Shown here piece by piece: positions 17,069 through 26,249 of a stretch of DNA of 38,675 nucleotides. Source of the stretch: Saprospiraceae bacterium (GTDB lineage Bacteria; Bacteroidota; Bacteroidia; Chitinophagales; Saprospiraceae). Below the pieces are notes generated by a model that ran no database searches, was not told the origin of the DNA, and saw only the letters and a list, made by a program, of their open reading frames with translations. Position 1 is the first letter of the stretch. The number at the start of each line of letters is the position of its first letter. The stretch lies in NCBI GenBank assembly GCA_028284395.1, contig JANQRV010000071.1, forward strand, positions 1 through 38,675. Direction: 5' to 3'. A program made the translations under genes and the position numbers.

Positions 17069-17776
17069 TCAATTCATCTTCATCGCTTTGAATTTCATGC
17101 GCATGATCTTGCTGGCATTCTTAAGAATGGGTTTGCCGTGACCAAAAACGGCTTTTTGAAAATCATTCCGACAGGCCTTCAGGATGGAATCTCGGGCGAC
17201 TTTTGCATTTTCATTGACCGTTGAAAGCCCAAGCCCACTCATATTTGCACAAAGGTCGCCGGCGATCAGCAGATCTTCTTCGGGCAGCAACAGGGCGATA
17301 TGTCCGGACGAATGCCCCGGGGTGTGAATGACCTGCATGCCTCCCGAAATGGGAAGCAACACTCCATCTTCCAGTTCTTCTTCTACGGCACATGCTTCTA
17401 TTTCATTGGCGACATTCTTGATAAAGAGGTTGAAAACGATCCAATTGACAAAGCCCTTCGTGACAATGAAAGGTAGTCGGCCGGCCACTCCGTTTCGGAT
17501 TAAGGCGGCGTCTTCTGCATGTGCCATGGCTGGCGCACCGGTCAGCCGTTTGAGTTCGGCCAAGCTGCCGGCGTGATCGGGGTGCGAATGCGTCAAAATG
17601 ATGCGTTTAATATCACCCGGTGCGTGATCAATCTTGGCCAATGCCCGGAAGATCTTATCGCTTTGTTTGGCGTAACCGGTATCGATGAGGGTCAGCCCAT
17701 CGCCTTCCTTAATTACATATGTATTGACAGCACCGAGGGGAATCTGGTAAACACTTCGAGAAACTTGTTTAATCAT
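17069..17776 (-). CDS. metallo-beta-lactamase-fold hydrolase
   Basis: 235 aa from the ATG at 17776, which gives the usual family opening (MIKQVSRSVYQIPLGAVNTY). The same frame is open 82 codons further upstream, but that extension overlaps the neighbouring gene's 3' end and looks unlike protein, so it was left out. Metal ligands: THSHPDH (His63, His65, Asp67, His68), then VIHTPGHSSGH and IAGDLC later. The GloB-like arrangement means a zinc- or iron-dependent hydrolase of thioesters, lactones or similar; the substrate is not readable. Confidence 0.88.
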   Translation of the reverse strand: MIKQVSRSVYQIPLGAVNTYVIKEGDGLTLIDTGYAKQSDKIFRALAKIDHAPGDIKRIILTHSHPDHAGSLAELKRLTGAPAMAHAEDAALIRNGVAGRLPFIVTKGFVNWIVFNLFIKNVANEIEACAVEEELEDGVLLPISGGMQVIHTPGHSSGHIALLLPEEDLLIAGDLCANMSGLGLSTVNENAKVARDSILKACRNDFQKAVFGHGKPILKNASKIMRMKFKAMKMN

Positions 17777-17864
17777 CGGGGAGCATTGGTTTGCATTTAA
17801 AGGTACAAAACCATTTGAACATTCAGTCACAAACCCCGAACAGTTCGAACCCGGAACCACCCAA

Positions 17865-19352
17865 CTAGTTGGGCTTAAGCTTGCTAATGAAATAGACCTT
17901 CCGCTTGCGCTTTTCAAGGTCATCGACGACATTCTTGACTTTTTGCCTGCCGTAGGCAATGAAATATTCATCGTACCAGTGATCCAAATTACTGAAAGTG
18001 CTTTTGGGCTGGTCGTCATCAAAGATCATCAGCATTTCATTGGAAGAAGCATCTTTGAGGATGGTCCCGTCGTATTGAATGGATTTTGAAATAACCTCAT
18101 TACCATTGGCAAATACCAAATCGATGGATTGTTCCGGGGCTGTGGTCATCGTTATGAACTGTTTGACGAAATGAGGTTTATGGGCAGGCCACATCTCAAA
18201 TGTCTGATCCCATTCCAAGCCCCCCAATGCATCGAATTTTGCCAATACGGCATGAGTGTATTGGTAGCCGTCAAAAACTTCGGTCGTGCTGCCATCCGGG
18301 CAGGTCTCGGATTCGTAGGTAGCAAAGAAAGCTTCGCCAAGAAAGAGGTAGCCATCGGACACCGGTATGAGGTCGTGGCCGGCAAGGTGGTAGGGAGGAT
18401 TGTAGGTTTTTCCCTTTTCCGATCTACGCGTTTTTTTATTTACAATTTTGTTTTTCTGTTTTTCCGGTAGGTAATCGAGAAAGTCTTCCAGGTCATCCAG
18501 GAAATTGTAAAATTGTAGGGCTTCAATCTGCTGGTTTTCGACCTGACAGAAGAAAAGGCCCTCAGATTGATGGGTGTAGCGAGTTGAATAGGTGCCGGTA
18601 AAGATCCATTCACCCCTTCCCAGCCAAGAGGCAGAAATACTGATGAGGTTTTGATCTACAAATCTGGTGAGATTGTAGTTTTCCAACTCTTGTCCCGATC
18701 TATCCAGTGCAAGGACGTAGGTGTCGCTTTTCCTTTTTTCCTTTTTGGCCTGTACGAAAAGAAGCACTTGCCCCAAATTTTCCATGATTTGAAAGTGCTG
18801 TAATCGTGTTTTCTTCGGTCCGTAGTACGGAATCCGAATGGGGACCATCCGGGTTTGACCGGTTTGCCAATTCGCGATCATGAGAAAAGGTACCGCGTTG
18901 ACGGAGAGGGCTATGTACAGCTGGTCATCCAGCACCTTCATCACTCCAATTTCAGCTTTTTTGGGAATTGCCCCCTCCGTTCTTACCTCTTTCAGACTCG
19001 GTATTGCCATACTGGCGATTGAAAAATTACCTTTACCATTGGTAAATAGGGTGTGAAGATGGTTTTCGGACGTTGCGGACTTTCTTACGCGATACTTTTT
19101 AGGAAGAGCTGTTTTGGTTTCTCCTACGGATTGCATTTCCGAGTCGAACAACTCGTACCTCCAAAAGGATAGCTGACTGGTTTGTTGTTCGTCACGGGAA
19201 CGTACCATAAAACCCGTTTTTCCAAATCCAAAGACCTGTTCTTGCGTGTATCCATCTTTCAATTCGAATTCCATTCTTTTTTCAAAAGCCAGTTGTCCGA
19301 ACAGAGCTATATGCGAAAGGGAATAAATGATCAGAGGCAGAAAAACCTTCAT
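17865..19352 (-). CDS. exported protein of unknown function
   Basis: 495 aa from the ATG at 19352, chosen because it starts a clean signal peptide (KVFLPLIIYSLSHIALFGQ); the frame is open for 28 codons upstream but that part is not protein-like. The mature protein is beta-rich with repeated short strands ending in aromatic residues (WRYELFDSE, YVLALDRSGQELENY, YQYTHAVLAKFDALGGLEW), suggesting a beta-propeller-like fold. A basic patch (KKTRRSEKGK) lies at about 325-335. No catalytic motif is visible. Divergent from the ABC permease pair. Confidence 0.65.
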   Translation of the reverse strand: MKVFLPLIIYSLSHIALFGQLAFEKRMEFELKDGYTQEQVFGFGKTGFMVRSRDEQQTSQLSFWRYELFDSEMQSVGETKTALPKKYRVRKSATSENHLHTLFTNGKGNFSIASMAIPSLKEVRTEGAIPKKAEIGVMKVLDDQLYIALSVNAVPFLMIANWQTGQTRMVPIRIPYYGPKKTRLQHFQIMENLGQVLLFVQAKKEKRKSDTYVLALDRSGQELENYNLTRFVDQNLISISASWLGRGEWIFTGTYSTRYTHQSEGLFFCQVENQQIEALQFYNFLDDLEDFLDYLPEKQKNKIVNKKTRRSEKGKTYNPPYHLAGHDLIPVSDGYLFLGEAFFATYESETCPDGSTTEVFDGYQYTHAVLAKFDALGGLEWDQTFEMWPAHKPHFVKQFITMTTAPEQSIDLVFANGNEVISKSIQYDGTILKDASSNEMLMIFDDDQPKSTFSNLDHWYDEYFIAYGRQKVKNVVDDLEKRKRKVYFISKLKPN

Positions 19353-19536
19353 AAGGACGATTTTGATGTGATCAGGACTTGCAATATAATGTATGCAGGA
19401 AGACTCTGTCAAGTTTGTATGACCAATTGTTGGCAAAGTTGGACAAAGCGTACAGAACTGAACAATTTATGTTCGAAAATGAACACATCTGTACCCCTGG
19501 TTGATGGAATTAGGTCTTATAATCAGGTTGTTATAG

Positions 19537-19564
19537 TTGACTCCTGTCACTTGGCATAGATTTG
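19537..19564 (+). promoter_or_regulatory. Bacteroidota-type promoter for the ABC permease pair
   Basis: TTG at 19537-19539 and TAGATTTG at 19557-19564 are separated by 17 bp, matching the phylum's -33 TTG / -7 TAnnTTTG consensus. Transcription would begin near 19571, giving a leader of about 25 bases before the ATG at 19596. It is the best promoter match in the window. Confidence 0.6.
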
Positions 19565-19595
19565 GGAAATGGTAGTATAAAGAACCTATTGAGCC

Positions 19596-22034
19596 ATGAT
19601 GCTGCCTAATTTCAATTACATCTTTCGTCGCTTGATGCGGCAGAAATTGCACACCTTATCACATATTCTGGGCCTGACGTTAGGAATTGGCGTTTGCCTG
19701 GTCATTGGTTTGTTTATTCACCATGAATTGAGTTTTGACGGTTACCACGAAAAGGCCGACCGGATTTATCGAATGAATCAGGTTTGGACGATGCCCAACG
19801 GCGAATTGGAGTTGGACTACGGAGCACCTGCACCATTGGCGGATGCCATTCGGGAAGGGTTGCCAGCGATCGAGGAGGTGGCCAGTGTGATGCCCCAGTG
19901 GCCAACGGTGGTAGAGATTAATCCACAAAAACGCTTTAAGCAGGAAAAAATACTATGGGCGGAAGCTTCCATATTGGATGTATTTGATTTTGAGGTCGTC
20001 GAAGGGAATGCTTACGAAGCCCTCCGGAAACCCTGGCATGCTTTGTTGACCGAGTCAACCGCCAGGAAGTTTTATGGTAGGGAAAACCCAATTGGCAAGA
20101 CTTTCCTCTACGACAATGAGCGAAGCGTCACGGTCGCGGGAGTCATCAAGGATCTGCCCAATAATACCCACTTGCCGGCTTCCATGTTGATCTCCTACCT
20201 GGTCAATGAAGATTATCTTGGTTTTAAACCCAACAATACTTGGGGGATGACTTTTGGGGCTTCTACTTATGTCGTTTTGGCGGAAGGTGCCGATCCTAAA
20301 ACCCTGAAAGCACCTTTGCAAGCAATTTACGATCAAAACCTAAACACCGATCCGGAAGATCCTGAGAAGGCAGGTGTCATCGTTCAGCCACTCCGCAAAA
20401 TTCACTTTGAACCAGAATACAGTGATGGCGAGGAGTGGGTGAAGGCAATGAGCCCCTATTGGCTCTGGTTTTTCGGAATTATTGGCGGCATTGTATTGAT
20501 TCTGGCCTGCATCAATTTTGTGAACCTTTCTACGGCACAGTCCCTTGCACGATCAAAGGAGGTGGGGGTTCGGAAAGCCATTGGTGCCGGTCGAAAAGAG
20601 TTGATCACGCAATTCATTGCCGAGGCCCTCGTCCTAATACTAATCGCCGCTCCACTGGCGGTGTGCCTGGTGCAGTTTGCCTTGCCCGCCATCAATGCCA
20701 TGTTGGGAAAAACCATTTCATTAGCGGTTTTCTATCATCCTTTAGTCCTTCTCGGGTTTGCAATAGGACTGGTTTTGACCGCTTTAATGACCGGCATCTA
20801 CCCAGCCTGGCTGACAGCAAGATTCCAGCCTGCCGTCACCCTGAAGAGTGGGAGTCACACGACCGATAATCGTTCTTCCTTACTACGAAAAATACTGGTC
20901 ACTACCCAGTTTACATTATCCGGCGCTTTGGTAATCGCCGTATTATTGATCTCCCAACAAATGAAACTCTTCTACTACAAGAATTTGGGGTTTGATAAAG
21001 AGAACGTTCTTCTGGTGGATTTGCCGGATCGGAAAAAGGCGGGCCTGTTGGACGAGCGGATCCAGCAAATTCAGGGAGTCAAGGGCCTCACCTTTGCCAG
21101 TTCCGTACCGAGTGAATTGGACCACAACGGCACCGATATGCACCTGACCAATCTGGAGAGCAAAGACCGGAAAAGTGTAAGCCTCATCTTTGGAGACGAG
21201 CGTTATCCGGACTTTTTTGATTTTGAGTTGAAGGCCGGCCGGTATTACGATATCACGGATACCAGTGCGATCTCTCGTTCGCTGGCTCGCGACCAAAGAT
21301 TCCCCAAAGTAGTAGTCAACCAAAAATTGATAGAGGAGTTGGGACTTGGAACGGCAGAGGAGGCACTCGATCGTAGGTTTAAGATCGGATGGAATGGTTG
21401 GCAACCGGAAATAGTGGGCGTAGTCGAGAATTTCGTTACGCATTCACTACGGGAAGAACCGGTGCCCATTATGATGTTTCAGTATTCCAGGTTTTATCAT
21501 AAGGCGTGCATCAAGTTGGAAGCAAACACCGAAGTGGCTACGACCCTTTCCGCGATTCGGGCCGCTTGGGAAGACATCTTCCCGAAGGAGATCTACGATT
21601 ATGAATTCCTCGATGAGCAAATCAACACTTTCTATGAAAGTGAAAGCAAGCTGTTTGGGTTTTTCAAAGTCTTTGCCGCATTGGCCATTCTCATTTCCTG
21701 CATAGGGCTATGGGGACTGGCAACACACGCCGCTTTACAACGGACTAAGGAAATTGGGATTCGCAAAGTGCTGGGTGCCTCTGTAGCGGGATTGGTGAAG
21801 CTTCTATCGAAAGATTTTTTGAAATTGGTGATGATTTCCTTTGTTTTTGCGGCTCCGCTGGCCTGGTATTTTGTGAATCGATGGCTACATAATTTTGCCT
21901 ACCGAATTGATTTGGAATGGTGGGTATTTGCCGTAGCTGGACTTTCGATCATCATCATAGCTTTTTTGACCGTCAGTTTGCAAAGTGTCCGAGCAGCACT
22001 GACTAATCCGATCAACAGTTTAAGAAACGAATAA
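19596..22034 (+). CDS. FtsX/MacB-like ABC transporter permease (first of two)
   Basis: 812 aa. One N-terminal helix (LGLTLGIGVCLVIGLFIHHE) is followed by a large MacB-type periplasmic domain (about 50-280), four helices in the middle (from about 285 to 455), a second periplasmic domain, and three C-terminal helices. Both halves carry the cytoplasmic coupling sequence of the family: RSKEVGVRKAIGA in the first and RTKEIGIRKVLGA in the second. This is the doubled, eight-helix permease form typical of Bacteroidota, usually found without an ATPase next to it, as here. Likely role: export or mechanotransmission of lipoproteins, peptides or lipids; the substrate is unknown. It is 11 bp from a second copy. 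Confidence 0.92.
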   Translation: MMLPNFNYIFRRLMRQKLHTLSHILGLTLGIGVCLVIGLFIHHELSFDGYHEKADRIYRMNQVWTMPNGELELDYGAPAPLADAIREGLPAIEEVASVMPQWPTVVEINPQKRFKQEKILWAEASILDVFDFEVVEGNAYEALRKPWHALLTESTARKFYGRENPIGKTFLYDNERSVTVAGVIKDLPNNTHLPASMLISYLVNEDYLGFKPNNTWGMTFGASTYVVLAEGADPKTLKAPLQAIYDQNLNTDPEDPEKAGVIVQPLRKIHFEPEYSDGEEWVKAMSPYWLWFFGIIGGIVLILACINFVNLSTAQSLARSKEVGVRKAIGAGRKELITQFIAEALVLILIAAPLAVCLVQFALPAINAMLGKTISLAVFYHPLVLLGFAIGLVLTALMTGIYPAWLTARFQPAVTLKSGSHTTDNRSSLLRKILVTTQFTLSGALVIAVLLISQQMKLFYYKNLGFDKENVLLVDLPDRKKAGLLDERIQQIQGVKGLTFASSVPSELDHNGTDMHLTNLESKDRKSVSLIFGDERYPDFFDFELKAGRYYDITDTSAISRSLARDQRFPKVVVNQKLIEELGLGTAEEALDRRFKIGWNGWQPEIVGVVENFVTHSLREEPVPIMMFQYSRFYHKACIKLEANTEVATTLSAIRAAWEDIFPKEIYDYEFLDEQINTFYESESKLFGFFKVFAALAILISCIGLWGLATHAALQRTKEIGIRKVLGASVAGLVKLLSKDFLKLVMISFVFAAPLAWYFVNRWLHNFAYRIDLEWWVFAVAGLSIIIIAFLTVSLQSVRAALTNPINSLRNE

Positions 22035-22045
22035 AACAACTTATC

Positions 22046-24415
22046 ATGTGGCAAAATTATCTACGAGTGACCATGCGTACATTGTGGAAGAGCCCTCTTT
22101 ATTCACTCATCAACATTGGTGGCCTGGCGATTAGTCTAGCCATTGCATTGCTTATGATATTGTGGGTTTGGGATGAAGTGAAATACGATCGATTCCACGA
22201 AAAATTACCCCGCATCAATCGGCTTTATATGGCTTTTTTTGATGCTAATAATAACATCGATCCCTATGAAACAGTTTCGTATCCTTTGGCAAAAGCGGTT
22301 GTAGAACGGATTCCGGAAGTAGAGGCGGTCGCCATCATAAGCGAGAATTTTGAGGCGACGATTCAACAGGAAGACCGGACTTTCAAGGTATCCAGCGTAG
22401 AAGCGAACTCGGAGTTGTTTGACGTATTCTCCTTCCCGTTGATTGCCGGTAACTCGCTGGAGGCAGAAGAGAATCCGAATTCAGTAGTCGTCAGCGAGAG
22501 CCTGGCAGAACGATTGTTTGGGACCTATTGGCGAGATAAGGCAATAGGTAATGTCATACGGATGGAAGAAGGCGCTGAATTGGAAGTGGAAGCAGTGATG
22601 CGAGACATACCAAAACACTCTACCCTGCAGTTTGATATGGTGACGAACTTAGAAAAAAGAGCGGAGGAATTGGCCTCCATCTGGGGGAATCATTCATTTC
22701 GGGTTTATCCACTGTTGCAGGAAGGAGCCGACCAGCGAGCAGTAGAAGAGAAAATATCCAAAATATACATCAATAGTGATGCCTATGATGAGGGAGAATT
22801 TGTGATTGCTCATCCCATGAAGCAAGAATACCTCTATGCAAGGTTTGACAATGCCGGCCAGGTTATTGGCGGAAGGATCGAATACGTCCGATTGTTTTTG
22901 TTTGCCGCTTTATTTTTATTGGTGATCGCTTGCATTAATTTCGTAAATATGGCTACCGCCCGCTCTTCTACCCGGGCGAAGGAGGTTGGGGTTCGCAAAA
23001 CTGTTGGAGCCCGGAAGTCCGCCTTGATCTCACAGTTTATGACGGAAGCGGGTATGGTCATCTTGATCGCTACGGCGGGAGCCATACTCTTAGCGGAATT
23101 GTTGTTGCCATCGGTTTGTGGATGGACAGAGAAAACCCTCTTTCTACCTTATCATCTTCCGGTTTTTTGGCTTGTGATCACCGGGTTGATCCTTTTTACA
23201 ACTGCACTGGCAGGAGCCTATCCGGCCTTTGTTTTGTCTTCTTTTCGGATTCGTCAGGTTTTCCAAAGCGGGCAAGGTGGATCGGGCCGGAAAGTCAGTC
23301 TCCGACAAGGGTTGGTCATTGCCCAGTTTGTCCTGGCTATGCTGCTCATGGTAGGAGCCACCGTTGTGCAGCAACAGACCAACTACATTCGAAACAAGAA
23401 CCTGGGGCTCGATCGAAGCCAGGTACTATTCGTCGAACTCGAAAAAGAGGCCATTCAGAAGTACAATGTATTAAAAGCCGAATTGTTGGAGAAGGAAGGC
23501 ATCGCTTCGGTAACCTCCGTTAATGGGAATCCATTGGATGTCGATTTGAAAACAACTGGTGTGCATTGGGAAGGTAAATTGGAGGAGGAAGGCCATATTC
23601 ATTTCAACATTTTAATGGCCGAACACAACTTTCTCGATGCTTTTAGCATCCCTCTAATATCCGGCCGCGATTTTAAAGAAAATATGCGTTCGGATTCATC
23701 CGGTATCCTTTTAAATGAATCCGCGGTTGAAGTGATGGGATTGAAAGCACCGCTGGAAGGACAGATGCTGAACTTTTGGGGGACCGATCGGAAAATTTTG
23801 GGTGTCGTGAAGGACTTTCACATTACGTCGCTTTACAGTGCCATTCCGCCCATGTTATTCTCTCTGAACTTATGGCCCAATAACTCCCTTTATATCCATA
23901 CCAAACCAGGCCAGGCAGAAGAGGCGATTCAGGGTTTGCAAGCCACCTTTGCCGAGGTGCTACCGGGAGAAACGTTGGCGTACCAATTTTTGGATGAGGC
24001 TTATAATCAGCAGTATAAAGCAGAAGAGTTAACGGGGACCTTAGCCAGTTACTTTGCCTGGTTGTCGATTTTTCTTTCTTGCCTAGGTTTGCTGGGACTG
24101 GCCACTTTTGTCGCCGAAAGGAGAACCAAAGAAATTGGAATTCGCAAAGTACTCGGCGCATCGGTTACGAACATTGTCAGATTGCTTTCGACCGGCTTTC
24201 TAAAACTGGTTGTTTTGGGACTGATGGTCGCTATTCCGTTCTCTTGGTATTTGATGCAATTGTGGTTGGGTAAATTTGAATATCACATCGATCTGCAATG
24301 GTGGTTCTTTGCCGGAGCGGCAGCGGTGGTGACTATTTTTGCCCTGGCGACCGTTGGCCTACAGGGATTGCGGGCTGCTATCGTTAATCCGGTCGAATCG
24401 CTCCGAAATGAATGA
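22046..24415 (+). CDS. FtsX/MacB-like ABC transporter permease (second of two)
   Basis: 789 aa, a paralogue of the gene just upstream with the same layout: helix 1 (LINIGGLAISLAIALLMILWVW), a MacB-type domain, a middle helix block, a second domain, and three C-terminal helices. Coupling sequences are RAKEVGVRKTVGA and RTKEIGIRKVLGA. The two permeases are clearly co-transcribed and may form a heterodimer or act separately with a distant ATPase. Both end in the same way (NPINSLRNE / NPVESLRNE), a mark of this subfamily. No ATPase gene is in the window. Confidence 0.92.
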   Translation: MWQNYLRVTMRTLWKSPLYSLINIGGLAISLAIALLMILWVWDEVKYDRFHEKLPRINRLYMAFFDANNNIDPYETVSYPLAKAVVERIPEVEAVAIISENFEATIQQEDRTFKVSSVEANSELFDVFSFPLIAGNSLEAEENPNSVVVSESLAERLFGTYWRDKAIGNVIRMEEGAELEVEAVMRDIPKHSTLQFDMVTNLEKRAEELASIWGNHSFRVYPLLQEGADQRAVEEKISKIYINSDAYDEGEFVIAHPMKQEYLYARFDNAGQVIGGRIEYVRLFLFAALFLLVIACINFVNMATARSSTRAKEVGVRKTVGARKSALISQFMTEAGMVILIATAGAILLAELLLPSVCGWTEKTLFLPYHLPVFWLVITGLILFTTALAGAYPAFVLSSFRIRQVFQSGQGGSGRKVSLRQGLVIAQFVLAMLLMVGATVVQQQTNYIRNKNLGLDRSQVLFVELEKEAIQKYNVLKAELLEKEGIASVTSVNGNPLDVDLKTTGVHWEGKLEEEGHIHFNILMAEHNFLDAFSIPLISGRDFKENMRSDSSGILLNESAVEVMGLKAPLEGQMLNFWGTDRKILGVVKDFHITSLYSAIPPMLFSLNLWPNNSLYIHTKPGQAEEAIQGLQATFAEVLPGETLAYQFLDEAYNQQYKAEELTGTLASYFAWLSIFLSCLGLLGLATFVAERRTKEIGIRKVLGASVTNIVRLLSTGFLKLVVLGLMVAIPFSWYLMQLWLGKFEYHIDLQWWFFAGAAAVVTIFALATVGLQGLRAAIVNPVESLRNE

Positions 24416-24506
24416 TAATGATATAAGTTTCATATATTCTGTTATTTGAAGGGTTGGGAAGTGGAAGAGAACTTCCCCCCTTTCTTGTTTGGATTTCCTA
24501 GTTCGA

Positions 24507-24593
24507 GTTGTTTGAGTTGTTTGAGTTGTTTGAAGTTTGAATTGTTCGAAGTTTGAGTTGTTCGAACAGTTCAAACAATTCGAACAACTCAAA
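24507..24593. repeat. 9-bp repeat array ending in a long inverted repeat
   Basis: GTTGTTTGA occurs three times head to tail (24507-24533), followed by degenerate relatives (AGTTTGA, ATTGTTCGA, GTTGTTCGA). The last part then turns back on itself: 15-base arms at 24552-24566 and 24579-24593 pair perfectly around a 12-base loop, so both orientations of the unit are present. It fills the gap between the convergent permease and lipoprotein genes and could act as a shared terminator. Confidence 0.85.
24552..24593. terminator. hairpin between convergent genes
   Basis: The 15-bp perfect stem (TTTGAGTTGTTCGAA with its complement) lies 136 bp after the permease stop and 11 bp after the lipoprotein stop on the other strand. 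It is made of the repeat described at 24507. No strong T tract follows on either side, so terminator function is inferred from position. Confidence 0.5.
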
Positions 24594-24603
24594 CCCGAAA
24601 CTC

Positions 24604-25386
24604 CTAATTCGTAATATCCGACTCCGTCAACACAAACCAGCTATTTCCGGCACCCTGACCATTGACAGCGCCTCTGGCCGCATCCTGATTGTAGTAATAA
24701 AGTGGTTGCGAAGCGAAAGTAATTTGCGGGTTGCCGTCGGTACCGTTGATGACCCCGAATTTTTGGACGTCAATGGTAGATGGGGCGACGGTGACTTCGG
24801 TTGAAAAAGAAGGCCATGCGGTCAGACACCCGCCACTACAGGCACTTTCATTGGGCTTATCGGCTGTGAACAGATACAGCGTATTGCCTTTGTCGTCTAC
24901 CAGGTATTTTTCATTTTGACCGTCGATTTGTCTTTCCCCGATCATGACATCGTAATCGGCTTTTGCAACAAACCAATTGCCACCGACGGCTTCGCCGTTG
25001 GTATCACCCGCTTGGTTGTCACCCACGAAATAATAGAGTGGCCAGCCCTTGTAAGTGTTTTGTTTGGAGCCGTCTGCTCTGGTTATGACGCCGATCCCGG
25101 ATTGCTTTAAGCCGGCTCCGGCCACTAAGTTTTCCCGATAATAGATGGGCCAATTGGTCTCGCAAGCTCCGGCGCAAACGGAAGTGCCATCGACGTCTTT
25201 TGAGAAATAGTACAGGGTCAGTCCCGCTTCATCGGCGATGTAATCACCTAGTACATCGTCTTGGAGAATCTGGATCTGAATGTCTTCAGGAATATCAACA
25301 ATATCGTTTTCCTTTTCGCAATTCGTAAAGGAGGATAAGGCTGCTGCCATGAATGCCAGCAAATAGACTGCTTTCAAAATCTTCAT
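24604..25386 (-). CDS. lipoprotein with two copies of the Lipoprotein_15 secreted repeat
   Basis: 260 aa from the ATG at 25386, chosen to give a proper lipoprotein signal (MKILKAVYLLAF to SSFTNC); an open stretch upstream is left out. The mature part holds two related units: LTLYYFSKDVDGTSVCAGACETNW and, about 110 residues on, NTLYLFTADKPNESACSGGCLTAW, each with the paired Cys and Trp-Pro of the PF03640 family (known only as a secreted repeat, often near redox or cytochrome genes). Each is followed by a related GWPLYYF / SQPLYYY stretch and a GNWFVA / NSWFVL end, so each unit is itself doubled. The function is unknown. Confidence 0.85.
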   Translation of the reverse strand: MKILKAVYLLAFMAAALSSFTNCEKENDIVDIPEDIQIQILQDDVLGDYIADEAGLTLYYFSKDVDGTSVCAGACETNWPIYYRENLVAGAGLKQSGIGVITRADGSKQNTYKGWPLYYFVGDNQAGDTNGEAVGGNWFVAKADYDVMIGERQIDGQNEKYLVDDKGNTLYLFTADKPNESACSGGCLTAWPSFSTEVTVAPSTIDVQKFGVINGTDGNPQITFASQPLYYYNQDAARGAVNGQGAGNSWFVLTESDITN

Positions 25387-25431
25387 TTTTGTGGTTTTTG
25401 ATTGATGAATAGTTGTCCGTAAATGATGGGG

Positions 25432-25439
25432 CAAAGGTA
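25432..25439 (-). promoter_or_regulatory. TAnnTTTG promoter box for the repeat lipoprotein
   Basis: On the minus strand TACCTTTG lies about 45 bp upstream of the ATG at 25386, matching the phylum's -7 consensus. No clear TTG is found 17-19 bp further up, so the call is weak. Confidence 0.35.
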
Positions 25440-25505
25440 GGTGAGTTGATGGCAGAGCACATCCTCAGAAATGGGGGAAAGGCGAAAATCAACATTTGGG
25501 GGGAG

Positions 25506-25537
25506 GGTAGTCCGTAGTTTTGAAACCACGGACTACC
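25506..25537 (-). terminator. strong hairpin after the racemase homologue gene
   Basis: GGTAGTCCGT and ACGGACTACC pair perfectly, with GTTT/AAAC inside continuing the stem after one mismatch. It lies 17 bp past the stop codon of the racemase homologue, on the minus strand. Confidence 0.6.
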
Positions 25538-25553
25538 GGACATTGTGTGCAGC

Positions 25554-26249
25554 TCATTCTACCATCACATCAACAATGCGGCCAACATGAATCTGCGTTG
25601 TATCATAAACTACAAGGTCCTCAAAATCACTTTGCTGCAGGATGAGCGGTAATTCGGTACCGCCGAGGATAACGCCCTGAACACCGTGCCGATCCTGAAG
25701 TTCCCGGATGATTTTCATGAGCTCCTGTTTGGTTTGGGGCAGAATGCGGTTGAAAACCAACTCGCCCATGTATTTTTCGTGGACATAGTCTTGTTGCGGC
25801 TCGCTTGGGATAAACATTTCAATGCCATGTTTTTCGCCGGTCTTTTGGTAGAAACCTTCGCTCATAGTGGACTTGGTACCAAGAAGGGCCAGTTTTGTTT
25901 GTCCCTTTTGGGCAATTACCTGGCAGGTGGCATCTACGATACTGATCATGGGTAAGTTCACGATCTTGTTCAATTGTTCGAACACCAGGTGCGGAGTATT
26001 GGAAGCCAGTACTGCGAAATCGGCACCTGCCTTTTCCAAAACGTTTACTTTTTCGACCAATAGGGCGACCAGTTGATCAAGTTCTTCCGCAAAGACATGT
26101 CGAAGCATGCCGGTCATGTTGATCGAATGAATGAGCATTTCGGGATATTCCTTGGTGTTTAGCTTCCGTTGGTAATTACGAATGATCAGTCGGTAGTACT
26201 CAATGGTGGATTCGGGGCCAATGCCTCCGATGATGCCCAGTTTTTTCAT
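25554..26249 (-). CDS. Asp/Glu-racemase-fold protein lacking both usual catalytic Cys
   Basis: 231 aa, the normal family length. The opening KKLGIIGGIGPESTIEYY and the segment LLGTKSTM are typical of broad-specificity amino-acid racemases (YgeA/RacX type). The first catalytic position reads ASNTPH (Ser83 where many enzymes have Cys or Thr), and the second reads LGGTELPL, so Gly197 replaces the Cys of LGCTE. With neither Cys present, normal two-base racemisation is unlikely; it may be an inactive or altered homologue. The ATG overlaps the stop of the HD-type gene by the four-base ATGA, indicating coupled translation. Confidence 0.8.
   Translation of the reverse strand: MKKLGIIGGIGPESTIEYYRLIIRNYQRKLNTKEYPEMLIHSINMTGMLRHVFAEELDQLVALLVEKVNVLEKAGADFAVLASNTPHLVFEQLNKIVNLPMISIVDATCQVIAQKGQTKLALLGTKSTMSEGFYQKTGEKHGIEMFIPSEPQQDYVHEKYMGELVFNRILPQTKQELMKIIRELQDRHGVQGVILGGTELPLILQQSDFEDLVVYDTTQIHVGRIVDVMVE

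Noticed and set aside
17777..18022. N-terminal extension of the MBL hydrolase
   Set aside because: The 82 extra residues overlap the 3' part of the neighbouring exported-protein gene in another frame, and the family starts at the ATG at 17776.
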